The notes under the pieces are model-generated. The model saw only the letters and a program-made list of their open reading frames with translations, did not search any database and was not told where the DNA came from. From positions 1 to 29,693 of IMG/VR virus record IMGVR_UViG_3300046822_000128: a DNA stretch of 29,693 nucleotides; one strand, written 5' to 3'. The position numbers were made by a program, and so were the translations under genes. Source of the DNA: a virus. Of this stretch, positions 22,934 to 29,133 are shown piece by piece (position 1 is the first letter of the stretch; each line of letters begins with the position of its first letter).

Positions 22934-23382
22934 GACTGCACCTCCTTGCCCAGGGCCGCGTCCAGCTGGAGGTCGAACTCGGCGTCGAATTCATCGGCGA
23001 GCACGTCAGCTTGCTTTAGGGCTGCAGATCGCATCCGGCGATACCGCTCAGCATCCTTGAGCAGCGCCTCGTTCTCGGCCTTGAGCTGGTCGCGCTGACG
23101 GATGTGTGCTGCTCGCTCTTTGAGTAAACCCTCCCTCCAAGCGACCAAGCGCTCGTTCTCGGTGATCAGGGCCAGGATAGTCGCAGGGTTTGCGGCGAGC
23201 ACCAGGTCCGCATAGTCCTTGTTCTGCGCCATGAATTCGGGGAATGACCGGTTCTGATGCACATCAAAGACGATGCCGTTGTCGTTGCGGATGAACAGCG
23301 CACCGTGGCTGCGCATGAATCGCAGCGGCTGATGCTGCTGGCACGCCTCGGCAGTCGCCTTCAAATCTCGAAAGTCATTCAT
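22930..23382 (-). CDS. Coiled-coil accessory protein in the nin region
   Basis: A 150-residue protein with ATG at 23382 overlapping the previous stop as ATGA. Residues 1-60 are mixed, a NPATILALITENERL motif lies near residue 65, and residues 80-125 are a charged coiled coil. The ending is acidic. The motif recalls Ea22-like early proteins of lambdoid phages, which vary strongly in length; this link is tentative. Its function is unknown. Confidence 0.7.
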   Translation of the reverse strand: MNDFRDLKATAEACQQHQPLRFMRSHGALFIRNDNGIVFDVHQNRSFPEFMAQNKDYADLVLAANPATILALITENERLVAWREGLLKERAAHIRQRDQLKAENEALLKDAERYRRMRSAALKQADVLADEFDAEFDLQLDAALGKEVQS

Positions 23383-23756
23383 TCGGAGAACTCCTTGAGC
23401 AGTTGGCGAGCGCCCATGACGGCACCCCTGTCGCCGGATGTGCGGCTAATGTCCTTGAGCCATTCCAGCATTCGGGTGTTCTGGGCTTTCAGGTCGACGA
23501 CCATGCCAAGCAAGTCATCGCCATCGGCGTTCATGTCGGCCTTGAGCGCTTTGCCAATCGCGCCCATGTCTATGCAGGCGGCAAGGAGCATGCGCTGATT
23601 GCGCTCCAGGTCAGCGATCATGGTTAGGACCGTTTCAGGGTCAACCTCTTCGTGGAACTGCTGGAGCGCACGCATTTCCTCGCTTTCATCGGCGAACTTG
23701 ATTGCGTCCTGGGCGGCGTATGCGGCGGCCTTCTGGAGTTCGGCGTAGTCGGTCAT
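23379..23756 (-). CDS. Helical accessory protein in the nin region
   Basis: A 125-residue helical protein starting MTDYAELQKAAAYAAQDAIKFAD. It has a VDPETVLTMIADLERNQ segment comparable to the NPATILALITENERL segment of the next gene, so the two may be distant relatives. ATG at 23756 overlaps the preceding stop as ATGA. The C-terminal RQLLKEFSE resembles the ELLKGISQ ends of two upstream genes. No enzyme motif is seen. Confidence 0.68.
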   Translation of the reverse strand: MTDYAELQKAAAYAAQDAIKFADESEEMRALQQFHEEVDPETVLTMIADLERNQRMLLAACIDMGAIGKALKADMNADGDDLLGMVVDLKAQNTRMLEWLKDISRTSGDRGAVMGARQLLKEFSE

Positions 23757-23781
23757 TGCGAAATCCCCTTCAGCAGCTCCT
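23753..23781. repeat. 29-base gene-junction repeat, copy 1
   Basis: This copy spans the NinX 3' end and the next start codon. It matches 24357-24385 with three mismatches. On the minus strand each copy encodes ELLKGISQ or its equivalent, a stop and an overlapping ATG. Confidence 0.7.
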
Positions 23782-24175
23782 TTGGCACGCTTACGGTTTC
23801 GCCAAGGGCTGAGGCGACGATGGCGCGGCAGGCGGCGATGAGGTGGGTTTTCCCGAACATCATCCGGTCGTCGATGTACATGCCGTTCTCATCGCAGAGC
23901 GCGGCACCGATGGTTTCTTGGTGCTCGCAGCAAAAGTCCAAGTGGTACTTCGAAACCAGCGGCCCGCCCTGGCTCCAGTCGGTGGACGGCGCATAAGAGG
24001 ACTTCAGCCATGAGCGGGGATCACTTGAATCGACTGCTATGCCGACAATCCAGCAACCCATGTCGGCAGTCGCATCGCGCATAACAAAGCCTTCCGGGTT
24101 TTCCACCTGAGCAACAGCCCAATCCAGCGCCACGCCCGACAGGTCTTGCGTCTTCACTTCTACGAATTCGCTCAT
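23753..24175 (-). CDS. NinX/DUF2591 family protein
   Basis: A 140-residue protein starting MSEFVEVKTQDLSGVALDWAVAQVE, with PSTDWSQGGPLVSKY in the middle and RMMFGKTHLIAACRAIVAS near the end. This is the pattern of the P22 NinX-like DUF2591 family, whose role is unknown. ATG at 24175 overlaps the previous stop. Its 3' end, ELLKGISQ plus stop, is almost the same at DNA level as that of the gene at 24357 (29-base repeat). Confidence 0.85.
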   Translation of the reverse strand: MSEFVEVKTQDLSGVALDWAVAQVENPEGFVMRDATADMGCWIVGIAVDSSDPRSWLKSSYAPSTDWSQGGPLVSKYHLDFCCEHQETIGAALCDENGMYIDDRMMFGKTHLIAACRAIVASALGETVSVPKELLKGISQ

Positions 24176-24360
24176 GCCCGCTTCTCCCCTGCTTCTGCGA
24201 TCAATGTCATGCGCTCCAGGCGCTCGGCGGCCTGATTGGGCAAGTTCACACCGTCTGCCTCATCCACCACCGGCATGCACACGAAATGGATCCCGTGCTT
24301 GACCAAAGCATTGGCCACTTCAAGGGCTTGGCGTAGCTGTGCTGGGTTTGCTCGTTTCAT
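24172..24360 (-). CDS. DUF1382 family protein
   Basis: A 62-residue protein, MKRANPAQLRQALEVANALVKHGIHFVCMPV at its start, which is typical of DUF1382, a small family found in early operons of Pseudomonas and lambdoid phages. No function is known. ATG at 24360 overlaps the previous stop as ATGA. With NinX it forms a two-gene unit flanked by the 29-base repeat. Confidence 0.83.
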   Translation of the reverse strand: MKRANPAQLRQALEVANALVKHGIHFVCMPVVDEADGVNLPNQAAERLERMTLIAEAGEKRA

Positions 24361-24385
24361 TGCGATATCCCCTTCAGCAATTCCT
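24357..24385. repeat. 29-base gene-junction repeat, copy 2
   Basis: This is the partner of 23753-23781. It spans the 3' end of the winged-helix gene and the DUF1382 start. The two copies flank the DUF1382-NinX unit exactly. Confidence 0.7.
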
Positions 24386-24860
24386 GCAACTGTTTCAGCT
24401 TGCCCACGGCCGCTGCGTTGGTTTCGCGCTCAGCCTCCACGGACAGCGCCACCTCTTCGATGCGACTGGCGAGCGCCTTCATGCGCTTGCTGAAGTCATC
24501 AGCCAGGCTCACGACTTCGCCGGAAAGGCTGGCCAGAACATCCAGGGCGCCTTCGGGCTTCTTGATCGAAACAACGGTTTGCTTGGCTGCCTGGGTCACG
24601 GCTTGCTCCTTGATTGTTTTGGGGGTCGCTGCATCACGCTGAAACTTGCCACCTACCGGCTCACGGATGAGGCCCGCTTCCTTGAGTTCGCCGAGGGCGC
24701 GGCGGATGGCATAAGGCGATGCGCCAGTGGCCTTGGCTGTGATGGCGGCACCGTGGATTTCGTGATTGCTCCAAGCCGCCTGGATGGGAACGAGGGTGAA
24801 CACCTTCTGTGCGATCGAGGACTGCCCGGCAAGAATCTGTTGTTGTCTGGATTCATTCAT
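24357..24860 (-). CDS. Winged-helix and coiled-coil protein after the helicase loader
   Basis: A 167-residue protein; the ATG at 24860 overlaps the helicase loader stop as TGATG. Residues about 28-75 look like a winged helix (WSNHEIHGAAITAKATGASPYAIRRALGELKEAGLIREP). Residues 110-165 are a long coiled coil. It may be a DNA-binding replication or regulatory accessory; I do not recognise a named family. A longer frame from 24893 is less likely. Confidence 0.7.
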   Translation of the reverse strand: MNESRQQQILAGQSSIAQKVFTLVPIQAAWSNHEIHGAAITAKATGASPYAIRRALGELKEAGLIREPVGGKFQRDAATPKTIKEQAVTQAAKQTVVSIKKPEGALDVLASLSGEVVSLADDFSKRMKALASRIEEVALSVEAERETNAAAVGKLKQLQELLKGISQ

Positions 24861-25666
24861 CAGAACCCCTCCTTGCCGCGCTGCGATTCCCACTCAAACG
24901 GAATGACGATCACCCCACCCTCCCGAAGCCTGTCTGCGCAACGCTCACCGATAGCCGTAGCCAATGCCTTCGCGTCGAGGTTGGAAACGATGACGGTGGG
25001 TCGGAGCTCTTCGTAGCGACCGTTGATGATGGCGAACAAGGTGGTCAACTCGAAGTCGCTGGGCTTCTCCTTGCTCACACCGATCTCGTCGAGGATCAGC
25101 AGCGAGGGGCTGATGAGGCTCGCGAGGATCTGGCTTTCGCTCTTGTCGCCGGTGTGGTCGTAGGTCGCACGGATGGCCTGCAGGACAGAACCGATCGTGC
25201 GGTACACGGCGGTGTCGCTCGACCTGGCCATGATCTCGTTGGCAATCGCCACGGACAGGTGCGTCTTGCCGGTGCCGGGCTTGCCCAGCAGCAGCAGGCA
25301 GCGACCAGCAGCGGCGATCTGCTTGAACTCGGCGGCGTACCGCATGCAGGTTTTCAGCGCCTTCTGCTGCTCGGCCGTGTCAGCGATGTATCCGGCGAAG
25401 GTCTTTCCCGCGAAACGCTTGGGGATCAGCGCGGCGCCCAGCTTCTCAGCCATCCGCATGCGCAGGGCCAGGGCTTCCTGGGCTTCGGCGCGAGCGGATT
25501 CTTCCTCGCGGCGGATTCGGCTGCACTCTGGGCACCCGGTCTTGAACTCGCGACCGAAGATCAGGTTCACCTGCTGCGAGAACTGGCCGTGGTCGTCGCA
25601 CACACCTGTGGTCTGCTGCGGCGCCGGGGTCGCGGCGGGCATCGAAACGATCTTGTCAGAACGCAT
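24860..25666 (-). CDS. DnaC-like helicase loader ATPase
   Basis: A 268-residue AAA+ ATPase from ATG at 25666, chosen because GGGAGG lies nine bases upstream; an ATG at 25675 abuts that site. Residues 23-48 hold a zinc-like set (Cys23, His26, Cys45, Cys48). Walker A GKPGTGKT is at 128-135, Walker B LLILDE at 189-194, a sensor VIVSNL at 225-230 and an arginine-rich RCADRLREG near 242. Such proteins load the host DnaB helicase at the phage origin. It overlaps the O-like gene by 11 bases, giving a lambda O-P-like pair. Confidence 0.9.
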   Translation of the reverse strand: MRSDKIVSMPAATPAPQQTTGVCDDHGQFSQQVNLIFGREFKTGCPECSRIRREEESARAEAQEALALRMRMAEKLGAALIPKRFAGKTFAGYIADTAEQQKALKTCMRYAAEFKQIAAAGRCLLLLGKPGTGKTHLSVAIANEIMARSSDTAVYRTIGSVLQAIRATYDHTGDKSESQILASLISPSLLILDEIGVSKEKPSDFELTTLFAIINGRYEELRPTVIVSNLDAKALATAIGERCADRLREGGVIVIPFEWESQRGKEGF

Positions 25667-26462
25667 AAGTGCCATCCTCCCGCTGGGTCAGGCCCGCGGT
25701 GTAGTCGCGATCAGCGAAGCCGTTGTGACGTGATTGCGGGAACTGGTGCACGTTGCTGGCAGACTTCACCTCGTCCTCCCAGCGCCTGCCGTTCAACCAG
25801 GTTGCTGGGTGCGGGACAAACTGGCCGCCGTCCTTGGTCCACTCGGTGCACACCACCTGCCTGGCCAAGCCTTCAGCGATCACTGCGAACAAGCCATCAG
25901 TGGCCTTGAGTTTCTTCCACGCCTTCTCCGCAGCAGCCTTGCCCTTCTTGTTCGGGTACAGCTTCCAGAACTTCGGGAACAGGTCATCGCTCGACGAAGT
26001 CGGCAATGCCGGAGGCGTTGACGGGTTGAGGGGATCAGCAGTCAGGGATCCGGAATCAGGAATCAGAGAATCAGCCGGAGCGCTTCCGAGAATGGCAGAA
26101 GTAGTTCCGCCAAAATCGGTAGTGATACAACCCTCTGATGCAGAAGGGATAACTGACTCCGGTTCATTACGATGCGGGTTCTGATGTTTGTCGAAGTTCT
26201 CGACCTGGATGAAGCGCTTCCCGCCGACGGTGTAGCGAGTGATGAATCCTTCAGATGCGAGCCAGGCCAGCAACCCTTCGGTATCGATGCCATCACGATA
26301 GGGAAACAGTTCACCCTTAATGCGCAGAGGGCGATCCTCAAGGCGCCCTGCCTTGTCAGCGAGCAGCCAGAGCCCTTCGAACAACAGCGTCAGCATTGGA
26401 TCGGCCACACCCAAGACTTCGTTCTTGAACAGGGCTGGTTTTATGTTTCTTGCGCGGGCCAT
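25656..26462 (-). CDS. Replication initiation protein (O-like, DnaT-like)
   Basis: A 268-residue protein. Residues 1-95 form a winged-helix-like domain (MARARNIKPALFKNEVLG... to ...FIQVENFDKHQNPHRNEPE). Residues about 105-155 are a low-complexity Ser/Pro/Thr linker. Residues 160-235 carry FWKLYPNKKGKAAAEKAWKKL and PHPATWLNGRRWEDE, a common C-terminal domain of phage replication proteins. ATG at 26462 overlaps the homing endonuclease stop as TAATG. An origin of repeats inside the linker, as in lambda O, was looked for but not seen. Confidence 0.85.
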   Translation of the reverse strand: MARARNIKPALFKNEVLGVADPMLTLLFEGLWLLADKAGRLEDRPLRIKGELFPYRDGIDTEGLLAWLASEGFITRYTVGGKRFIQVENFDKHQNPHRNEPESVIPSASEGCITTDFGGTTSAILGSAPADSLIPDSGSLTADPLNPSTPPALPTSSSDDLFPKFWKLYPNKKGKAAAEKAWKKLKATDGLFAVIAEGLARQVVCTEWTKDGGQFVPHPATWLNGRRWEDEVKSASNVHQFPQSRHNGFADRDYTAGLTQREDGTYAF

Positions 26463-27199
26463 TACGCGGACCTCAATGTTTGAGGCGCACGAAGAGAGCG
26501 CAGCCCGTTTTTTCGAGCTTCGTCTGTTGCGCCATGGTTGGGGTGGAAGCCAAAATCTGATTCGCCTTGCTTGCGAGCTGCAACGGCCGCATCAAAGCTT
26601 TTGAAGAAACCAAGGTTGATCCGCGCGCCGTTAACCTTGATGCGCGCTCTCCATCCTCCGTGGTCCTTGCACACGCCGGTTACGCCAGATGTGTTGTCGA
26701 CACGACGGTGCGAATTGCGTTGATTCTCCTGAACCGAGACCACCCGCAGATTCTCGATACGGTTGTCGTCCCGGACGCCGTTTACGTGGTCAATCTGACC
26801 AGTGGGCCAGTTGCCGTAAGAGAGCAACCAGACAACTCGGTGAACTCGGTATTTGACGTTATCAACCTTGAGGCACAAATAGCCGTGGCCGTCTGGAGAC
26901 CCAGCTGGCTCCCCAGGCATAGCTCGACGACCCCGCATGACGCGATTTATCAACACGCCGTCTTTCAGAATGAAAAGATCCCTGGCTTGACACACCGTGA
27001 GCATCGACTCGTTTTCGTCGCGCGCCACAATCAGTCGATTACGTTTTTGTGTCGCGGACTTTGTCAGGCCCTGTACATCGTTATTGGAGGTATGCATAAT
27101 CAGCCCACAGATGTTTTCGATGTATGCAGTTGAAAAGACCACCCGGCCAGGTGGTTTTTTTTCGCCTGCGGTTTTTTGGTTGTTATTCGCAGCCTTCAT
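26462..27199 (-). CDS. HNH homing endonuclease with AP2-like domain
   Basis: An open frame of 245 residues. The catalytic part contains YRVHRVVWLLSYGNWP, QIDHVNG and DDNRIENLR, the HNH_3-type nuclease core. It is followed by an AP2-like DNA-binding segment (SGVTGVCKDHGGWRARIKVNG... GFFKSFDAAVAARKQGE). These are free-standing mobile nucleases. The start is uncertain: ATG at 27199 has a superb AAAGGAGGG site and gives a 65-residue N-terminal extension over a terminator-like hairpin; ATG at 27097 or 27004 would give a more usual length. The first may be the remains of an older gene to which the nuclease was joined. Confidence 0.85.
   Translation of the reverse strand: MKAANNNQKTAGEKKPPGRVVFSTAYIENICGLIMHTSNNDVQGLTKSATQKRNRLIVARDENESMLTVCQARDLFILKDGVLINRVMRGRRAMPGEPAGSPDGHGYLCLKVDNVKYRVHRVVWLLSYGNWPTGQIDHVNGVRDDNRIENLRVVSVQENQRNSHRRVDNTSGVTGVCKDHGGWRARIKVNGARINLGFFKSFDAAVAARKQGESDFGFHPNHGATDEARKNGLRSLRAPQTLRSA
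27132..27162. terminator. Terminator-like hairpin behind the early regulators
   Basis: ACCACC (27138-27143) pairs with GGTGGT (27150-27155) over six bases. On the plus strand it is followed by a long T-run, and on the minus strand by CTTTTC. It lies between cro-side genes and replication genes, where lambda has tR1. It falls inside the N-terminal extension of the nuclease frame. Confidence 0.6.
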
Positions 27200-27425
27200 C
27201 AGTCCCTCCTTTTTCAGGCCCTTTTAAGTCCGGCGGTTGGTCGCGCCGGGGTATCGGAAGGTTTCGGAGTTTCCCGGCACCTTTTGGCCTGGTCTTCTCG
27301 AAAAAGCGCTCTGCTCCAAGCTTTGCGGCATAGTCGCCAGGCGTCATACCTGCGGCCTCAGCCAGTCGTTCAAGCTTTTCGTAGAGGCGCCCGTCGATCC
27401 CATGGCAGATCGTGGTTTCAGGCAC
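27183..27425 (-). CDS. Probable ribbon-helix-helix early protein
   Basis: An 80-residue protein started at the GTG at 27425, because AAAGGAGG lies at ideal spacing in front of it; the longer frame from 27506 overlaps the previous gene. Residues 4-45 (TTICHGIDGRLYEKLERLAEAAGMTPGDYAAKLGAERF) have the strand-helix-helix pattern of ribbon-helix-helix DNA-binding proteins. The C-terminal half is basic and Pro/Gly-rich. A regulatory role in the early operon is inferred. Confidence 0.68.
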   Translation of the reverse strand: MPETTICHGIDGRLYEKLERLAEAAGMTPGDYAAKLGAERFFEKTRPKGAGKLRNLPIPRRDQPPDLKGPEKGGTDEGCE

Positions 27426-27444
27426 GCAGCCTCCTTTAGGGCCT

Positions 27445-27639
27445 TCAGGCCGACATGTGTTTGCCGTTAGCATCCGTCTCAACGATGCTTTCCAGTTTTT
27501 CCTCAACGCACATGCGGACGAAAACAGCGAGCTGCAGCTTGTGCAGGCGAGCTACGGCTTTAAGTGCTTCATACGTTTCATCGTCATAGCGCGACTTGAT
27601 CTCCCGGTCTTTCAGGTGGCGTGTGTCGTCGTATGCCAT
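27445..27639 (-). CDS. Probable Arc/CopG-like ribbon-helix-helix protein
   Basis: A 64-residue protein with ATG at 27639 and AAGGAG upstream. Residues 10-50 (KDREIKSRYDDETYEALKAVARLHKLQLAVFVRMCVEEKL) fit a ribbon-helix-helix fold: a short strand with alternating residues and two helices. It lies directly after the Cro-like gene, 29 bases downstream, so both are transcribed from the early promoter. It may be a second early repressor. Confidence 0.7.
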   Translation of the reverse strand: MAYDDTRHLKDREIKSRYDDETYEALKAVARLHKLQLAVFVRMCVEEKLESIVETDANGKHMSA

Positions 27640-27668
27640 TGGTGAGGCTCCTTGTTTGTTCGAAAGGG

Positions 27669-27863
27669 TTAGGCGGCAGATTTTTGGGAGGGGAACGGAC
27701 GCTGCTCTTGGGCCGACAGGCTGCCGTCATCCTCGAGGGTCACGTACACATCGCGGCCTACTCGGATCGCCTTACTCAAGGCGCCTTGCGTACAGCCGAG
27801 CAACTGCGCGGCTTTCGTATGGCCGTGCTCTTTTGCAAATTCGGTAAGCGGGATACGGCGCAT
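27669..27863 (-). CDS. Cro-like repressor
   Basis: A 64-residue protein; ATG at 27863 is chosen for its GAGGAC site and because MRRIPLTEFAKEHG is the usual start of such proteins. A GTG at 27890 would add nine residues. The helix-turn-helix is TKAAQLLGCTQGALSKAIRVGRDVYVTL, as in lambda Cro. It is the first gene of the minus-strand early operon and is divergent from CI across an operator region of about 110 bases. It should repress CI and favour lytic growth. Confidence 0.88.
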   Translation of the reverse strand: MRRIPLTEFAKEHGHTKAAQLLGCTQGALSKAIRVGRDVYVTLEDDGSLSAQEQRPFPSQKSAA

Positions 27864-27894
27864 GGCGTCGTCCTCTACATAGATTTTCACGTCA

Positions 27895-27924
27895 AGTATG
27901 ACCGCCGGTATTGTTGATAGTCAA
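27895..27924 (-). promoter_or_regulatory. Candidate early promoter PR for the Cro operon
   Basis: On the minus strand TTGACT (27919-27924), 18 bases, then CATACT (27895-27900). It lies about 30 bases before the Cro start and is overlapped by operator 1. Confidence 0.6.
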
Positions 27925-27932
27925 TACCGGCG
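27903..27932. promoter_or_regulatory. Operator 1, near-perfect long palindrome
   Basis: CGCCGGTATTG (27903-27913) and CAATACCGGCG (27922-27932) are perfect 11-base arms around an eight-base centre. It covers the -35 box of the early promoter. The half-site CGGTATT is the likely repressor contact. Confidence 0.78.
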
Positions 27933-27954
27933 ATATTGGTTAAGCAAATACCGC
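27931..27954. promoter_or_regulatory. Operator 2, imperfect palindrome
   Basis: Half-sites CGATATT (27931-27937) and AATACCG (27947-27953) repeat the operator 1 half-site with one mismatch. It overlaps the -35 box of the repressor promoter, so it probably controls CI transcription. Confidence 0.6.
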
Positions 27955-27963
27955 AGGTAATAT
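27936..27963 (+). promoter_or_regulatory. Candidate repressor maintenance promoter PRM
   Basis: TTGGTT (27936-27941), 16 bases, TAATAT (27958-27963). The predicted start site is only a few bases from the CI ATG at 27973 and there is no Shine-Dalgarno, so the CI mRNA may be nearly leaderless, as in lambda. Confidence 0.6.
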
Positions 27964-27972
27964 GATCCGCTG

Positions 27973-28785
27973 ATGAAAAAAGACTCCCGAAGGCTTCCTC
28001 TCTCTGATTGGCAGCTGCAAGACAGCGAGCGGCTCAAGGCGATCTTTCAAGAGAAGCGCGGCGCCCTCAAGCTCACCCAGGAAAAGATTGCCGCCGAACT
28101 TGGTGACGGCGTCACCCAGGGGGCTGTCAGCCACTTCATGAACGGGCGAACCGCTCTGAGCATCAAGGCAGCAACGGTCTTCGCCAGAATGCTTCAGGTT
28201 CCGGTATCAGAGATCAGCCCTACCCTGGCTACTCAAGTGCAGAAGATGGCGTCCTCGCTGGATGGAGGTCGAGATGTACCTCCATCGACTCTCACGTCAA
28301 AAGAGGCCGCAAATACGCCCATCCCTGCCGGCGAAGATATTCACGAGCCAACCGATGAGCGTTATGCGTTTATCCCTCAGTACTCGGCTCGCGCGGCTGC
28401 GGGGGGCGGGCACGATAATCCGCACGTCGAGATTCGAAGCACCCTGGCTTTCAAAAAAGAATGGCTACGCGTTAAAGGGCTGAATCCCAAGAGCCTGAAG
28501 GTTATCTACGCCGACGGCGACAGCATGTGGCCGACAGTAAGCGACCATGACGTGCTGCTGGTAGACGAATCGCGGATCGAGCCAACAAGCGGCCATATCT
28601 ATGTGCTGGCGAGCGCCGACAAGGGCGTCATCGTGAAGCGCTTGATTCAAGCGGTGTTGGGCAACTGGATCATCCGTAGCGACAACGAGGACAAGGGCGC
28701 ATTTCCTGACCAGGTCTTGTCGCGCAGTGAGATCAACGAGCATCGAATTATTGGCCGGGTAGTCTGGCGTGGCGGGGATTTGTAG
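27973..28785 (+). CDS. CI repressor with S24 (LexA-like) self-cleavage domain
   Basis: A 270-residue repressor. Residues about 33-82 are an XRE-type helix-turn-helix (LTQEKIAAELGDGVTQGAVSHFMNG), then a linker to about 130. The C-terminal S24 peptidase domain has catalytic Ser184 in DGDSMWPT and Lys222 in VIVKRL. The expected Ala-Gly cleavage site is A143-G144 in ARAAAGGG. RecA-stimulated self-cleavage would induce the prophage on DNA damage. No ribosome binding site precedes the ATG. It maintains lysogeny by binding the operators at 27903-27954. Confidence 0.93.
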   Translation: MKKDSRRLPLSDWQLQDSERLKAIFQEKRGALKLTQEKIAAELGDGVTQGAVSHFMNGRTALSIKAATVFARMLQVPVSEISPTLATQVQKMASSLDGGRDVPPSTLTSKEAANTPIPAGEDIHEPTDERYAFIPQYSARAAAGGGHDNPHVEIRSTLAFKKEWLRVKGLNPKSLKVIYADGDSMWPTVSDHDVLLVDESRIEPTSGHIYVLASADKGVIVKRLIQAVLGNWIIRSDNEDKGAFPDQVLSRSEINEHRIIGRVVWRGGDL

Positions 28786-28791
28786 GAGCTG

Positions 28792-29034
28792 ATGATGGGA
28801 CTCACCAAACCCAACCAAGACCTGAAGCGCGACCTCCAGGGCGTTGCCTCCGACCTGAAATGGTCCGCCGTCGAGCTGCTGCGAATCGCTGAGCGGCTGA
28901 GCCTGGCCGGCAATGAGGCGGACGCCCAAGCTGTGCTTAAGATGTGCACCGTGTTTCATGCCAGTGAGGATCGGCTGACTGCTTATGCAGATGAAGTCGT
29001 GGGCGGGAGGATTGTGCGAGGGAAGGATGGGTAG
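28792..29034 (+). CDS. Small helical protein downstream of CI
   Basis: An 80-residue protein, six bases after the CI stop and so probably co-transcribed with it in the lysogen. A GGAG site precedes two adjacent ATG codons (28792 and 28795). The sequence is amphipathic helix throughout (DLKRDLQGVASDLKWSAVELLRIAERLSLAGNEADAQAVLKM). I do not recognise the family. Expression with the repressor hints at a role in the lysogenic state, which is inference. Confidence 0.7.
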   Translation: MMGLTKPNQDLKRDLQGVASDLKWSAVELLRIAERLSLAGNEADAQAVLKMCTVFHASEDRLTAYADEVVGGRIVRGKDG

Positions 29035-29061
29035 GCCTAAGCCCAAGACAGTGAGGAAAAC

Positions 29062-29090
29062 TCGACTAAAAAGAGGTCGGTGCGTAGACT
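29062..29090 (+). promoter_or_regulatory. Weak candidate promoter for the right-edge gene
   Basis: TCGACT (29062-29067), 17 bases, TAGACT (29085-29090). Each box has four consensus matches. It lies 44 bases before the right-edge gene. Confidence 0.3.
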
Positions 29091-29133
29091 AAATGTCAAA
29101 GTGAGAGGGGGCTGACCTGCGGGTTGAGGGTAC

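Noticed and set aside
24809-25909. 366-residue plus-strand frame
   Set aside because: It lies antisense to the helicase loader, which has clear Walker motifs; the composition is that of a mirror frame.
28465-29046. 193-residue minus-strand frame under CI
   Set aside because: It is antisense to the S24 domain, whose catalytic residues are clear.
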